7,628 bases of DNA from Pseudomonadota bacterium. GTDB lineage: Bacteria; Desulfobacterota; Anaeroferrophillalia; Anaeroferrophillales; Tharpellaceae. Each line of letters opens with the position of its first letter. Position 1 is the stretch's first letter. The translations under genes and the position numbers were made by a program. The DNA is taken from contig WFRP01000137.1 in NCBI GenBank assembly GCA_015486505.1, forward strand, positions 1 through 7,628. Reading direction: 5' to 3'. Positions 1-5,768 of the stretch are shown in pieces. The notes beneath the pieces are model-generated. The model was not told the DNA's origin, searched no databases, and saw only the letters and a program-made list of their open reading frames with translations.

Positions 1-126
1 GATTCGGCTGAATAGTTACGCGAAATTTTTCAATTTAGTACCTTACAGGTTATTTTCGGTTTGAAAAAACAAGAAAATGTTCTGATAAGAGTACTTATTT
101 GCGGGCCGGTAACTTTCTTTTGGGTT

Positions 127-143
127 GCGGGATTTGTTCCCGC
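127..143 (+). repeat. Border hairpin of repeat unit (copy 1)
   Basis: GCGGGA (127-132), loop TTTGT, TCCCGC (138-143) form a perfect 6-bp stem. The same hairpin with slightly different loops recurs at 263-279, 7450-7466 and 7598-7614, always flanked by TTGGGTT on one side and ATTAGT or ATCAGT on the other. It marks the boundary between repeat units. No U-tract follows, so it is not a normal intrinsic terminator. Confidence 0.8.
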
Positions 144-170
144 ATTAGTGCCTTACAGGTTATTTTCGGT

Positions 171-199
171 TTGAAAAAACAAGAAAATGTTCTGATAAG
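171..199 (+). promoter_or_regulatory. Possible repeat-borne promoter facing the mutase gene
   Basis: TTGAAA (171-176) and GATAAG (194-199) are separated by 17 bp and resemble sigma-70 -35 and -10 boxes (5/6 and 4/6 matches). The identical arrangement occurs in the first copy at 61-89. The inverted copy at the right end has a different sequence at the -35 position and a 12-nt insertion. This is pattern matching only. No other promoter candidate is obvious before the gene at 322. Confidence 0.22.
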
Positions 200-262
200 A
201 GTACTTATTTGCGACCAGCGGAAGTGCCCTTGGGGTACGGGCCGAAAGGCTCCGTTTGGGTT

Positions 263-279
263 GCGGGAGTTGTTCCCGC
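263..279 (+). repeat. Border hairpin of repeat unit (copy 2)
   Basis: GCGGGA (263-268), loop GTTGT, TCCCGC (274-279). It is followed by the start of another repeat unit (AGTACCTTA, 283-291) that breaks off after a few bases, where the leader of the mutase gene begins. A second small stem lies just upstream at 238-254 (CGGGCC, GAAA tetraloop, GGC-T-CCG with one bulged T) and is specific to this copy. Confidence 0.75.
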
Positions 280-321
280 ATCAGTACCTTAAACTGAATT
301 TCAATTTAGAGGTTTTGAACG

Positions 322-717
322 ATGAGTGAAGATAAAATAAAAGTTTTGATCGCGAAACCGGGCCTTGACGGTCATGATCGGGGTGCTAAAATTGTTGCCC
401 GGGGATTGCGGGATGCCGGGTTTGAAGTGGTTTATACCGGCCTGCATCAGACCCCGGAAGATATTGTCGCCACCGCAATTCAGGAGGATGTTAACGTTAT
501 CGGGATCAGCAGTCTCGCCGGGGCTCATATGTATCTGTTTCCCCGGATTATTGAGTTGCTGGCGGAAAAAGGCGCCGATGATATTCCGGTTTTCGGCGGC
601 GGCATCATTCCTGAGGATGACATTCCGGTCTTGCGGAAAGCCGGCATTAAAGCCATTTTCACCCCCGGCAGTCCGGTCAGAGAGACCGTCGAGTGGATTC
701 GGGAAAATGTAAGTTAA
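322..717 (+). CDS. Methylmalonyl-CoA mutase small subunit (cobalamin-binding domain protein)
   Basis: This 131-residue protein consists of a single B12-binding Rossmann-like domain, as found at the C terminus of methylmalonyl-CoA mutases. The cobalamin signature DxHxxG is visible as DGHDRG (residues 16-21), with His18 the expected lower axial cobalt ligand. It is followed by the conserved GISSLAGAH stretch and the GGGIIPEDD loop that surround the nucleotide tail of the cofactor. In split mutases such a subunit pairs with a ~550-residue catalytic subunit to interconvert methylmalonyl-CoA and succinyl-CoA (or related acyl-CoA rearrangements) in the cytoplasm. The start is supported by AGAGG at 308-312, nine bases upstream. 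No catalytic subunit or MeaB-type GTPase lies beside it here. The left neighbour is the repeat array and the gene has its own terminator, so it appears to be a single-gene unit within this window. The substrate (methylmalonyl-, isobutyryl- or ethylmalonyl-CoA type) cannot be told from this domain alone. Confidence 0.9.
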   Translation: MSEDKIKVLIAKPGLDGHDRGAKIVARGLRDAGFEVVYTGLHQTPEDIVATAIQEDVNVIGISSLAGAHMYLFPRIIELLAEKGADDIPVFGGGIIPEDDIPVLRKAGIKAIFTPGSPVRETVEWIRENVS

Positions 718-748
718 CGGAATTTAGTTGCCGCAATTTTGCCGACAG

Positions 749-780
749 AAAAACCGGGTTTGTGAAAACCCGGTTTTTTT
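749..780 (+). terminator. Rho-independent terminator after the mutase subunit gene
   Basis: A perfect 13-bp stem (749-761 with 766-778, core AACCGGGTTT) closes a GTGA loop and runs into a T-tract ending at 780. It lies 32 bases after the stop codon at 717. The A-rich 5' side means it could also act on transcripts from the other strand. It separates the mutase gene from the uppS operon. Confidence 0.88.
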
Positions 781-800
781 ATTCGCAACTTTTTCTTGAC

Positions 801-918
801 GGACTCGTAAAAAAGTATTTCTCAAGATTTTCAGGCACAATATGTTGTGATTTTGAATGTATGCAATCACAACATATTGTGATTGAAAATTATTTCTCAG
901 AGTTTTTACGAGGGCATC
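801..918. mobile_element. MITE-like non-autonomous inverted-repeat element
   Basis: A perfect 17-bp inverted repeat (CACAATATGTTGTGATT at 836-852 and its complement at 865-881, 12-nt loop) sits inside a longer imperfect one. ATTTTCA (827-833) pairs with 884-890, and CTCGTAAAAA (804-813) pairs with TTTTTACGAG (903-912). The whole would fold as a ~109-bp hairpin with an internal mismatch zone. The 9-bp sequence TTTCTTGAC occurs directly on both sides (792-800 and 919-927), as expected for a target-site duplication, although the distances to the inverted ends are unequal (3 and 6 bp). There is no coding capacity. From memory, CTCGTAAAAA-ended repeats are frequent in deltaproteobacterial genomes. 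I could not check this. Confidence 0.6.
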
Positions 919-991
919 TTTCTTGACTTGCAACAAAGCAACAGGGTATCTTTCTTGTCTTGCAACAAAGCAACAGGGTATCTCTGCTGAC
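916..991. repeat. 32-bp tandem repeat, two full copies plus a degenerate partial
   Basis: Copy 1 (916-947) and copy 2 (948-979) differ at one base (TTGAC versus TTGTC). A partial third copy (980-991, ATCTCTGCTGAC) fades into unrelated sequence. A 25-bp core is identical at 927-951 and 959-983. The array abuts the MITE-like element, whose right-hand putative target duplication lies inside copy 1. The reverse strand reads through it as an ORF (724-1092), but this is repeat-driven with no protein-like character. Confidence 0.85.
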
Positions 992-1032
992 CTTTGTTGA
1001 TAAACGATTTTGAGTAACAGCATTGAAAAGAC

Positions 1033-1059
1033 TTGCAACGCCAGACCTGATAATATAAA
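1033..1059 (+). promoter_or_regulatory. Weak candidate promoter of the uppS operon
   Basis: TTGCAA (1033-1038) and TATAAA (1054-1059) are spaced by 15 bp. An alternative -35, TTGAAA, lies at 1023-1028 with poor spacing. The spacing is short and the match is modest. I list it because a promoter is expected between the terminator at 780 and uppS at 1145, and this is the best-looking pair in the A/T-rich stretch. Confidence 0.22.
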
Positions 1060-1092
1060 CTGCGACGCTCGACAGACTGTAATGCTCGACAT

Positions 1093-1114
1093 CAGGGAGT
1101 TATACAGTTCCCTG
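1093..1114 (+). promoter_or_regulatory. Hairpin in the uppS leader
   Basis: CAGGGA (1093-1098) pairs with TCCCTG (1109-1114). The stem can extend inward by GTT/AGT with two G-T wobbles, leaving a 4-nt loop. It lies about 30 bases before the chosen uppS start and has no T-tract. It may influence mRNA stability or be incidental. It matches no riboswitch I recognise. Confidence 0.3.
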
Positions 1115-1144
1115 CAAACCGTTAAGATATTACAGAATATTAAA

Positions 1145-1924
1145 ATGAACGAAATTATAGAAAAAAATGATCAGGCGGAAATGCCGCGGCATATTGCCAT
1201 TATTATGGACGGCAATGGTCGCTGGGCCGAAAAGTCCGGGAAAATCCGGGTCAAAGGTCATGAGGCCGGGGCGCGGACGGTTGACCGGATCGTTACCCTT
1301 TGCGTTGAGATCGGGGTTGAAGTCTTGACTCTTTACGCCTTTTCTTCTGAAAACTGGCAGCGGCCGGCTTTGGAGGTCTCAGCTTTGATGGGCCTTCTCC
1401 GGCATTATCTTAAGCGGGAAACTAAGCGTCTTATTGAACAGGGAATCCGTCTGCACGCGATTGGTCGTCTCGATCGTCTTGATGCGAAAGTGCGCCGGGA
1501 GTTGGCCGAAGCCTGTCAAAAAACCGCCGCCGGGAAAAAAATGACCTTAAATCTGGCAATCAGCTACGGCGGCCGGGATGAGATTTGTGACGCGGTTTCA
1601 GCTCTCTGCCGGAAAGTTCAGGCCGGCGAGCTTGACTGTGACGTTATTGATGATGAAATGCTGACAGCCCATCTCGGTACCGCCGGGCTCCCGGACCCGG
1701 ATATTATGATCAGAACCGGCGGCGAGTACCGGATCAGCAATTTTCTTCTCTGGCAGTTAGCTTATACCGAGCTCTATTTCAGCGATACCTTGTGGCCTGA
1801 TTTTGCCAAAGAAGAGTTTCTGCAGATAATCGATAATTTTCAACGTCGTGAGCGACGTTTCGGCCGAGTTTTACAATTGCCTGATTCCAAATTAAATCCG
1901 GAGCCGGGGAGTAATCATGAATGA
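1145..1924 (+). CDS. uppS: Undecaprenyl diphosphate synthase (cis-prenyltransferase)
   Basis: Condenses eight isopentenyl diphosphates onto farnesyl diphosphate to make C55 undecaprenyl diphosphate, the carrier for peptidoglycan and other envelope polymers; a cytoplasmic or membrane-associated homodimer. The 259-residue product has all family blocks: HIAIIMDGNGRWA near residues 16-28 (Asp22 is the catalytic, Mg-binding aspartate), GHEAG at 38-42, YAFSSENWQRP at 64-74, and RTGGEYRISN plus FLLWQ and LWPDF between 190 and 220. The frame is open back to 1010, but those 45 extra residues look non-family, so I chose ATG 1145, which gives the usual length. It lacks a clear Shine-Dalgarno sequence; ATG 1181 is a less likely alternative. 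It is first in a packed operon, and its stop overlaps the cdsA start by 8 bases. The usual upstream neighbours pyrH and frr are absent here. Confidence 0.96.
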   Translation: MNEIIEKNDQAEMPRHIAIIMDGNGRWAEKSGKIRVKGHEAGARTVDRIVTLCVEIGVEVLTLYAFSSENWQRPALEVSALMGLLRHYLKRETKRLIEQGIRLHAIGRLDRLDAKVRRELAEACQKTAAGKKMTLNLAISYGGRDEICDAVSALCRKVQAGELDCDVIDDEMLTAHLGTAGLPDPDIMIRTGGEYRISNFLLWQLAYTELYFSDTLWPDFAKEEFLQIIDNFQRRERRFGRVLQLPDSKLNPEPGSNHE

Positions 1925-2741
1925 AACCGTAAAAAATATCTTCTGCACCAGCCGAGTCAAATCGGCCGCGATTGCCTTGCCGCTGATTGTCCTCCTGTTG
2001 GACGCGGCTCCGAAATGGCTCTTTTTTGTTTTGCTGCTTGGTCTTCTGGCTCTGTTGGTCAGGGAAAGCTGGCGGCTCTTTTTTGGGGAGCAGGGCGGTT
2101 TTTTATTGAAAGGGCCGGTCTGGTTTATAACTTTTACCCTTTTTTTTGCGGCCTGGTTCGGGGGGTTAACCGCACTCGCGGGCGCCTTGACTCTGGCGGT
2201 TTTCGCCCTGGTTTTACTGCTTTTCGAGGCCGGTCTGGAAGCTGAGGCGCTGCCGCGCTTTGCTCTGGCGATCCTGTTTATAATTTACCTGCCTTTTTTT
2301 CTTGCCCATCTTTTGCTGCTTTGGGATCTGCCCGAAGGCCGCGCGCTGGTGGCGATGACGTTTATGGTGACCTGGGGTGGTGACGCTTTTTCCTTTTACT
2401 GCGGCAGTTATTGGGGGAAACGTAAATTATCACCCAATATCAGCCCGAATAAAACGGTTGAAGGCTTTCTCGCCGGCCTTTTTGGCGGGGCTTTTTTTGC
2501 GCTGCTGCTGAACTGGGTCGGCCTTCTGAGTATCGATTGGAATGTTATTGTCGTTTTAGGCCTGGCCGCTAATTTCCTCGGGCAGATGGGGGATCTTTTT
2601 GAGTCATATCTTAAACGCAGTCAGGGGGTTAAGGATTCCGGCCGCCTGATCCCCGGACACGGCGGTTTTCTTGATCGGGTTGACAGTGTCTTGTTTGCCG
2701 CCCCGGTTATCTATTATGGTTATATCCTTCTGGCTATGTAG
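1917..2741 (+). CDS. cdsA: Phosphatidate cytidylyltransferase (CDP-diglyceride synthase)
   Basis: Makes CDP-diacylglycerol from phosphatidic acid and CTP, the branch point for all bacterial phospholipids; an integral inner-membrane enzyme. The 274-residue protein is mostly hydrophobic, with multiple predicted membrane spans (for example around 18-30, 34-48, 68-106, 114-136, 184-206 and 209-222). The C-terminal CDP-alcohol signature is complete: S230, then LKR, KD at 239-240, PGHGG at 246-250 and FLDRVD ending at 256. The preceding GGDAFSFYCGSYWGKRK and SPNKTVEG segments are also typical of the family. GGGGAG at 1906-1911 is a good ribosome-binding site for ATG 1917, supporting the overlap with uppS and translational coupling. 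A 44-base gap follows before dxr. The length is normal and nothing is missing. Confidence 0.95.
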   Translation: MNETVKNIFCTSRVKSAAIALPLIVLLLDAAPKWLFFVLLLGLLALLVRESWRLFFGEQGGFLLKGPVWFITFTLFFAAWFGGLTALAGALTLAVFALVLLLFEAGLEAEALPRFALAILFIIYLPFFLAHLLLLWDLPEGRALVAMTFMVTWGGDAFSFYCGSYWGKRKLSPNISPNKTVEGFLAGLFGGAFFALLLNWVGLLSIDWNVIVVLGLAANFLGQMGDLFESYLKRSQGVKDSGRLIPGHGGFLDRVDSVLFAAPVIYYGYILLAM

Positions 2742-2785
2742 CGGCGAGACGGAAAAACTGAAACCTGGTTAAGCAGAAGAAGATA

Positions 2786-3961
2786 TTGACAAATAAACTT
2801 AAAAAAATATCCCTGTTGGGGGCCACCGGTTCAATCGGGCGGAGCACCCTTGATATAGTTGAGCGTTTTCCTGAGCGTTATCAGATCGTTGCTTTGGGCG
2901 GCGGCCTTAATATCAGCGAATTGTCGGCTCAGGCGCGCCGTTTCCGGCCGCAGCTTCTGGCGGTACAAAATGATGCCGGGGCCGAGGAACTGGAACGGGC
3001 CCTTAAAGAAAACGGCCTTAAAATTCCCATTATCGTCGGTCGGCCCGGCGCCGTTGCCGTCGCGACTTGTCCTGAAGCCGATCTTGTCGTGGCGGCAATG
3101 GTCGGAGCGGTCGGTCTGGAACCTGCCTGGGCCGCGCTTGATGCCGGGAAAAATGTCGCTCTGGCCAATAAAGAATCGATGGTTATGGCGGGCCGTTTGT
3201 TAAATAAAGTGGCGGCCGCCAACAAAGTTGCAATCCTGCCGCTTGACAGCGAACATTCAGCCCTCTGGCAGGCGTTAAACGGCGAGTCTGAAGCCGGAGT
3301 CGAAAAACTTATCCTGACCGCTTCCGGCGGCCCTTTCCGTGAATTTTCATTAACTCAGATGGCGGCGGTTACCCCGGCTGAAGCGCTGCGCCATCCGCGT
3401 TGGGATATGGGGCCGAAAATCACGATTGATTCAGCGACGATGATGAATAAAGCGCTGGAGATTATCGAAGCCCGCTGGCTTTTTGATATGGTTCCGGAAA
3501 AGATTGAGGTTCTGGTTCATCCCCAGAGTATTGTTCATTCACTGGTCGAATACCGGGACGGATCGGTTCTGGCCCAGCTCGGCCTGCCGGATATGCGTTT
3601 GCCGATCGCTTACGCATTAAGTTATCCGGAACGTTTGCGGCTTGAGCTGCCGAAATTGAACCTTGCCGAAGCCGGGCGGCTCGATTTTTTTGCGGCGGAT
3701 GAAGAGCGTTTCCCGGCCCTGGCTTTGGTCCGGCGGGCTCTGGCGGCCGGTGACAGCGGCGCGATTGCCTTGAATGCCGCCAACGAAATTGCGGTTGACT
3801 ATTTCCGGGCCGGGAAAATCGGTTTTCTCGAAATCGCGGCAATGGTTGCCGAAGTTCTCGATAAGGTTGAGCCCCGGGAATTTTCAACCTTGGGCGAAAT
3901 TTTGAACTTTGATGATGAAATACGCCGGTCACTTTCAGACCCGGAAAACTCAGGAAATTAA
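2786..3961 (+). CDS. dxr: 1-deoxy-D-xylulose 5-phosphate reductoisomerase
   Basis: Converts 1-deoxy-D-xylulose 5-phosphate to 2-C-methyl-D-erythritol 4-phosphate with NADPH, the first committed step of the MEP isoprenoid pathway; cytoplasmic homodimer. The 391-residue length is typical. Visible motifs are the NADPH-binding GATGSIG (12-18), LANKES (126-131), the metal ligands in PLDSEH (Asp154, Glu156) and Glu225 in NKALE, ASGGPFR after 179, the flexible-loop region HPRWDMG (203-209), and HPQSIVHS (245-252). The start codon is TTG at 2786. The nucleotide-binding loop at residue 12 requires a start very close to here and no ATG is nearby, so the TTG is well supported by homology even though the ribosome-binding site (AGAAGAAGA-like, about 2773-2782) is only moderate. 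It ends 5 bases before rseP. Its product line feeds UppS, encoded two genes upstream. Confidence 0.96.
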   Translation: MTNKLKKISLLGATGSIGRSTLDIVERFPERYQIVALGGGLNISELSAQARRFRPQLLAVQNDAGAEELERALKENGLKIPIIVGRPGAVAVATCPEADLVVAAMVGAVGLEPAWAALDAGKNVALANKESMVMAGRLLNKVAAANKVAILPLDSEHSALWQALNGESEAGVEKLILTASGGPFREFSLTQMAAVTPAEALRHPRWDMGPKITIDSATMMNKALEIIEARWLFDMVPEKIEVLVHPQSIVHSLVEYRDGSVLAQLGLPDMRLPIAYALSYPERLRLELPKLNLAEAGRLDFFAADEERFPALALVRRALAAGDSGAIALNAANEIAVDYFRAGKIGFLEIAAMVAEVLDKVEPREFSTLGEILNFDDEIRRSLSDPENSGN

Positions 3962-3966
3962 TTTTT

Positions 3967-5046
3967 ATGTATAGCACCATTTCCGCCATTATTGTTTTAG
4001 GGGTTTTAATCTTTGTCCATGAACTCGGCCATTTTCTGGTGGCCAAGTTTAGCGGTGTCCGGGTGCTTAAATTCTCTCTCGGTTTCGGCCCCAGAATCTG
4101 CGGCCTTAAGAGAGGTGATACCGAGTATCTGCTTTCAGCAATCCCGCTGGGCGGCTATGTCAAGATGCTGGGAGAAGGTAAGTCTGATGATGAGAATGAA
4201 GCGGCTGAGTTAAGCGATGCCGACAAACCTTTCTCCTACAAGCATAAAAGCCCCTGGCAGAGAATGGCAATTATTGTCGCCGGCCCCGCGACCAATATTA
4301 TCTTCGCGGCTTTTATTTTTTCCATAGTTTATCTTTTCGGGGTTCCTTCCTTAAGCCCGGTGATCGGTGAAGTTAATCTTGAGATGCCGGCTTTTGCGGC
4401 CGGTTTGCAGTCGGGTGACAGGATTGTCGCGATCAACGGCGAAAAAATTGCAGACTGGGAGCAGCTGTCATCTACCGTGCGGGCCAGCGGCGGCCGCGAA
4501 CTTGATATCGATTACGAACGCCGGGCGGCCATTCACAGGGTTAAAATTATTCCCAAACGGGTTGAAAACAAAAATATGTTCGGTGAACCGGTGGTTTCAT
4601 ATATCATCGGTATCACGGCATCAGGCGCGACTGAGATTAAACATTATCGGCCGGGAAAAGCTCTGCTTCAGGGACTGTCCGAAACCTGGAAAATTTCTTA
4701 TTTGACGGTCATGGGCTTTGTCAAGATGATCGAGCGGGTGGTCCCGGCCAAAGATTTGGGCGGCCCGATAATGATTGCCCAGATGGCGGGCCAGCACGCC
4801 AAAGCCGGGATTTTGAGTCTCCTTTATTTTATGGGGATTATCAGTGTCAATCTCGGGATTCTCAACCTTTTCCCGATTCCCGTACTCGACGGCGGCCATC
4901 TTTTATTTATCTCTCTGGAGTTGATTCTCGGGCGCCCGCTCAGTGAACGCAAGGTGGAACTGGCGCAGCAGGTCGGTATCTGCCTGCTGGTATCCTTAAT
5001 GGTCTTTGTTTTTTATAATGATCTTGTCCGGATTTTCAGTAAATGA
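3967..5046 (+). CDS. rseP: Inner-membrane site-2 zinc metalloprotease, RseP family
   Basis: An intramembrane protease that in model bacteria cleaves anti-sigma factors or signal-peptide remnants within the inner membrane, linking envelope stress to transcription. The 359-residue protein begins with a membrane segment containing the zinc motif HELGH (18-22; His18, Glu19, His22). The conserved GGYVKMLGE follows at 62-70, then a second membrane segment around 101-126. One PDZ domain spans roughly 130-195 and contains the AGLQSGDRIVAINGE block. The third zinc ligand region NLFPIPVLDGGH follows at 300-311 (Asp308), then a last membrane segment near 335-352. E. coli RseP has two PDZ domains and ~450 residues; single-PDZ forms of this size are common elsewhere. 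AGGAAA (3952-3957) precedes ATG 3967. The stop overlaps the tsaB start by 4 bases. The target anti-sigma factor is not in the window. Confidence 0.94.
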   Translation: MYSTISAIIVLGVLIFVHELGHFLVAKFSGVRVLKFSLGFGPRICGLKRGDTEYLLSAIPLGGYVKMLGEGKSDDENEAAELSDADKPFSYKHKSPWQRMAIIVAGPATNIIFAAFIFSIVYLFGVPSLSPVIGEVNLEMPAFAAGLQSGDRIVAINGEKIADWEQLSSTVRASGGRELDIDYERRAAIHRVKIIPKRVENKNMFGEPVVSYIIGITASGATEIKHYRPGKALLQGLSETWKISYLTVMGFVKMIERVVPAKDLGGPIMIAQMAGQHAKAGILSLLYFMGIISVNLGILNLFPIPVLDGGHLLFISLELILGRPLSERKVELAQQVGICLLVSLMVFVFYNDLVRIFSK

Positions 5047-5768
5047 GTTTATTGACTTTGGCGGTTGACAGCAGCAGTGAGATTCTGCATTTGGCTTTGC
5101 TTGATGAGGAACAGGCTCTGGTTGAGATAGCATTAGCGCTTGCGCAGCCGCATTCGCAAAATCTGATGACGGCGGTTGACTGGGCTTTGGAGCGGGCGGC
5201 GCTCAAGATTGCCCAAATTGACCGTCTGGCCGTCGGCTGTGGCCCCGGGGCTTTCAGCGGCCTGCGGATCGGTATGGCGAGTATGCAGGGACTGGCCCAG
5301 GCTCTGGCCAAACCGCTTTATACCTTTATGGCTCATGATCTGATTGCGCGGCAATTTGTTGCGCAAAACAGCCATATCGCGGTTCTGACCGATGCCCGGC
5401 GGCGGCAGGTTTACTGGTCTTTGTATTTAAGTGACGGCCTTGATTTAACCCGCCTGAGCCCCGGCCGGGTTGACGCTTGTGTCGAAATGGCGGCCCGGCT
5501 GCCGGAAACCGCTATGTTGCTGGCGGGTTCCGGAGTTGATGTTTACCGATCAGAATTAACGGAACTGCTGCCGGACGCAACCTCGCTCGGTCAACCTTAC
5601 GCGCGGCTGAATCTGGGTTTTCTTGTCAAGATGCCGGTAATCGAAAATCAGGATGAAACTCGGGTCGGCTTGAAAGCGGCCGGGAAAAATCTGGAACCCC
5701 TCTATATAAGACCCTCCGACGCTGAAATTAACCGCTTGAAAAAACTGCAAGAGAAAAATGATGGCTGA
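5043..5768 (+). CDS. tsaB: tRNA threonylcarbamoyladenosine biosynthesis protein TsaB
   Basis: A non-catalytic partner of TsaD that, with TsaE and TsaC, installs N6-threonylcarbamoyl on A37 of ANN-decoding tRNAs in the cytoplasm. The 241-residue protein shows the ASKHA-fold start LTLAVDSSSEILHLAL (4-19), the PHS motif at 36-38, the family hallmark GPGAFSGLRIG (67-77; usually GPGSFTGLRIG), and DARRRQVYW near 116-124. Length is normal for the family. ATG 5043 overlaps the rseP stop in an ATGA arrangement, indicating translational coupling. The 3' end overlaps the next gene by 11 bases. TsaB rather than TsaD is called because of the short length and the lack of the TsaD metal-binding HMEGH motif. 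Linkage to dxr/rseP is a matter of operon conservation rather than shared pathway. Confidence 0.92.
   Translation: MSLLTLAVDSSSEILHLALLDEEQALVEIALALAQPHSQNLMTAVDWALERAALKIAQIDRLAVGCGPGAFSGLRIGMASMQGLAQALAKPLYTFMAHDLIARQFVAQNSHIAVLTDARRRQVYWSLYLSDGLDLTRLSPGRVDACVEMAARLPETAMLLAGSGVDVYRSELTELLPDATSLGQPYARLNLGFLVKMPVIENQDETRVGLKAAGKNLEPLYIRPSDAEINRLKKLQEKNDG

Larger units (their letters stand above)
36..290 (+). repeat. Two tandem copies of a composite hairpin-rich repeat unit
   Basis: The stretches 41-103 and 151-213 are identical over 63 bp, with an exact offset of 110 bp. Each copy runs on to a conserved border ending in a small hairpin (127-143 and 263-279; stem GCGGGA/TCCCGC, 5-nt loop). 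Between the 63-bp core and the border the copies differ. Copy 2 carries an extra segment (about 214-240) that copy 1 lacks, and this segment is also present in the inverted copy at the right end of the window. Copy 1 therefore looks like an internal deletion derivative. The first 40 bases hold nothing I can identify apart from a 14-base match to 6708-6721. An ORF can be read through the array (99-329), but it is built from repeat sequence and overlaps the next gene's start, so I do not call a protein. This is not CRISPR: there are only two copies and no short palindromic repeat/unique spacer pattern. Confidence 0.9.

Noticed and set aside
36..290. CRISPR array
   Set aside because: Only two copies, 63 bp of identity with a related rather than unique intervening segment, and no cas genes.
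99..329. Plus-strand ORF of 76 codons over the left repeat array
   Set aside because: It is composed of repeat-unit sequence, has no protein-like features, and overlaps the well-supported start of the mutase subunit gene.
836..881. Intrinsic terminator or riboswitch from the 17-bp palindrome
   Set aside because: The stem is A/T-rich with no T-tract after it, and its nested outer repeats fit a mobile element better. No riboswitch core is recognisable.
724..1092. Minus-strand ORF of 122 codons
   Set aside because: It reads through the terminator, the MITE-like palindrome and the 32-bp tandem repeat. The repeated peptide (RYPVALLQ) is a by-product of the DNA repeat.
1010..1144. N-terminal extension of uppS by 45 residues
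   Set aside because: The extension does not look like the family, would exceed the usual length, and covers the likely leader. The homology-supported start is ATG 1145.
3462..4046. Minus-strand ORF of 194 codons across the dxr-rseP junction
   Set aside because: It lies opposite two strongly supported genes, and its Pro/Arg-rich composition is typical of an antisense shadow.
5036..5375. Minus-strand ORFs opposite tsaB
   Set aside because: Shadows of tsaB; no start context and biased composition.
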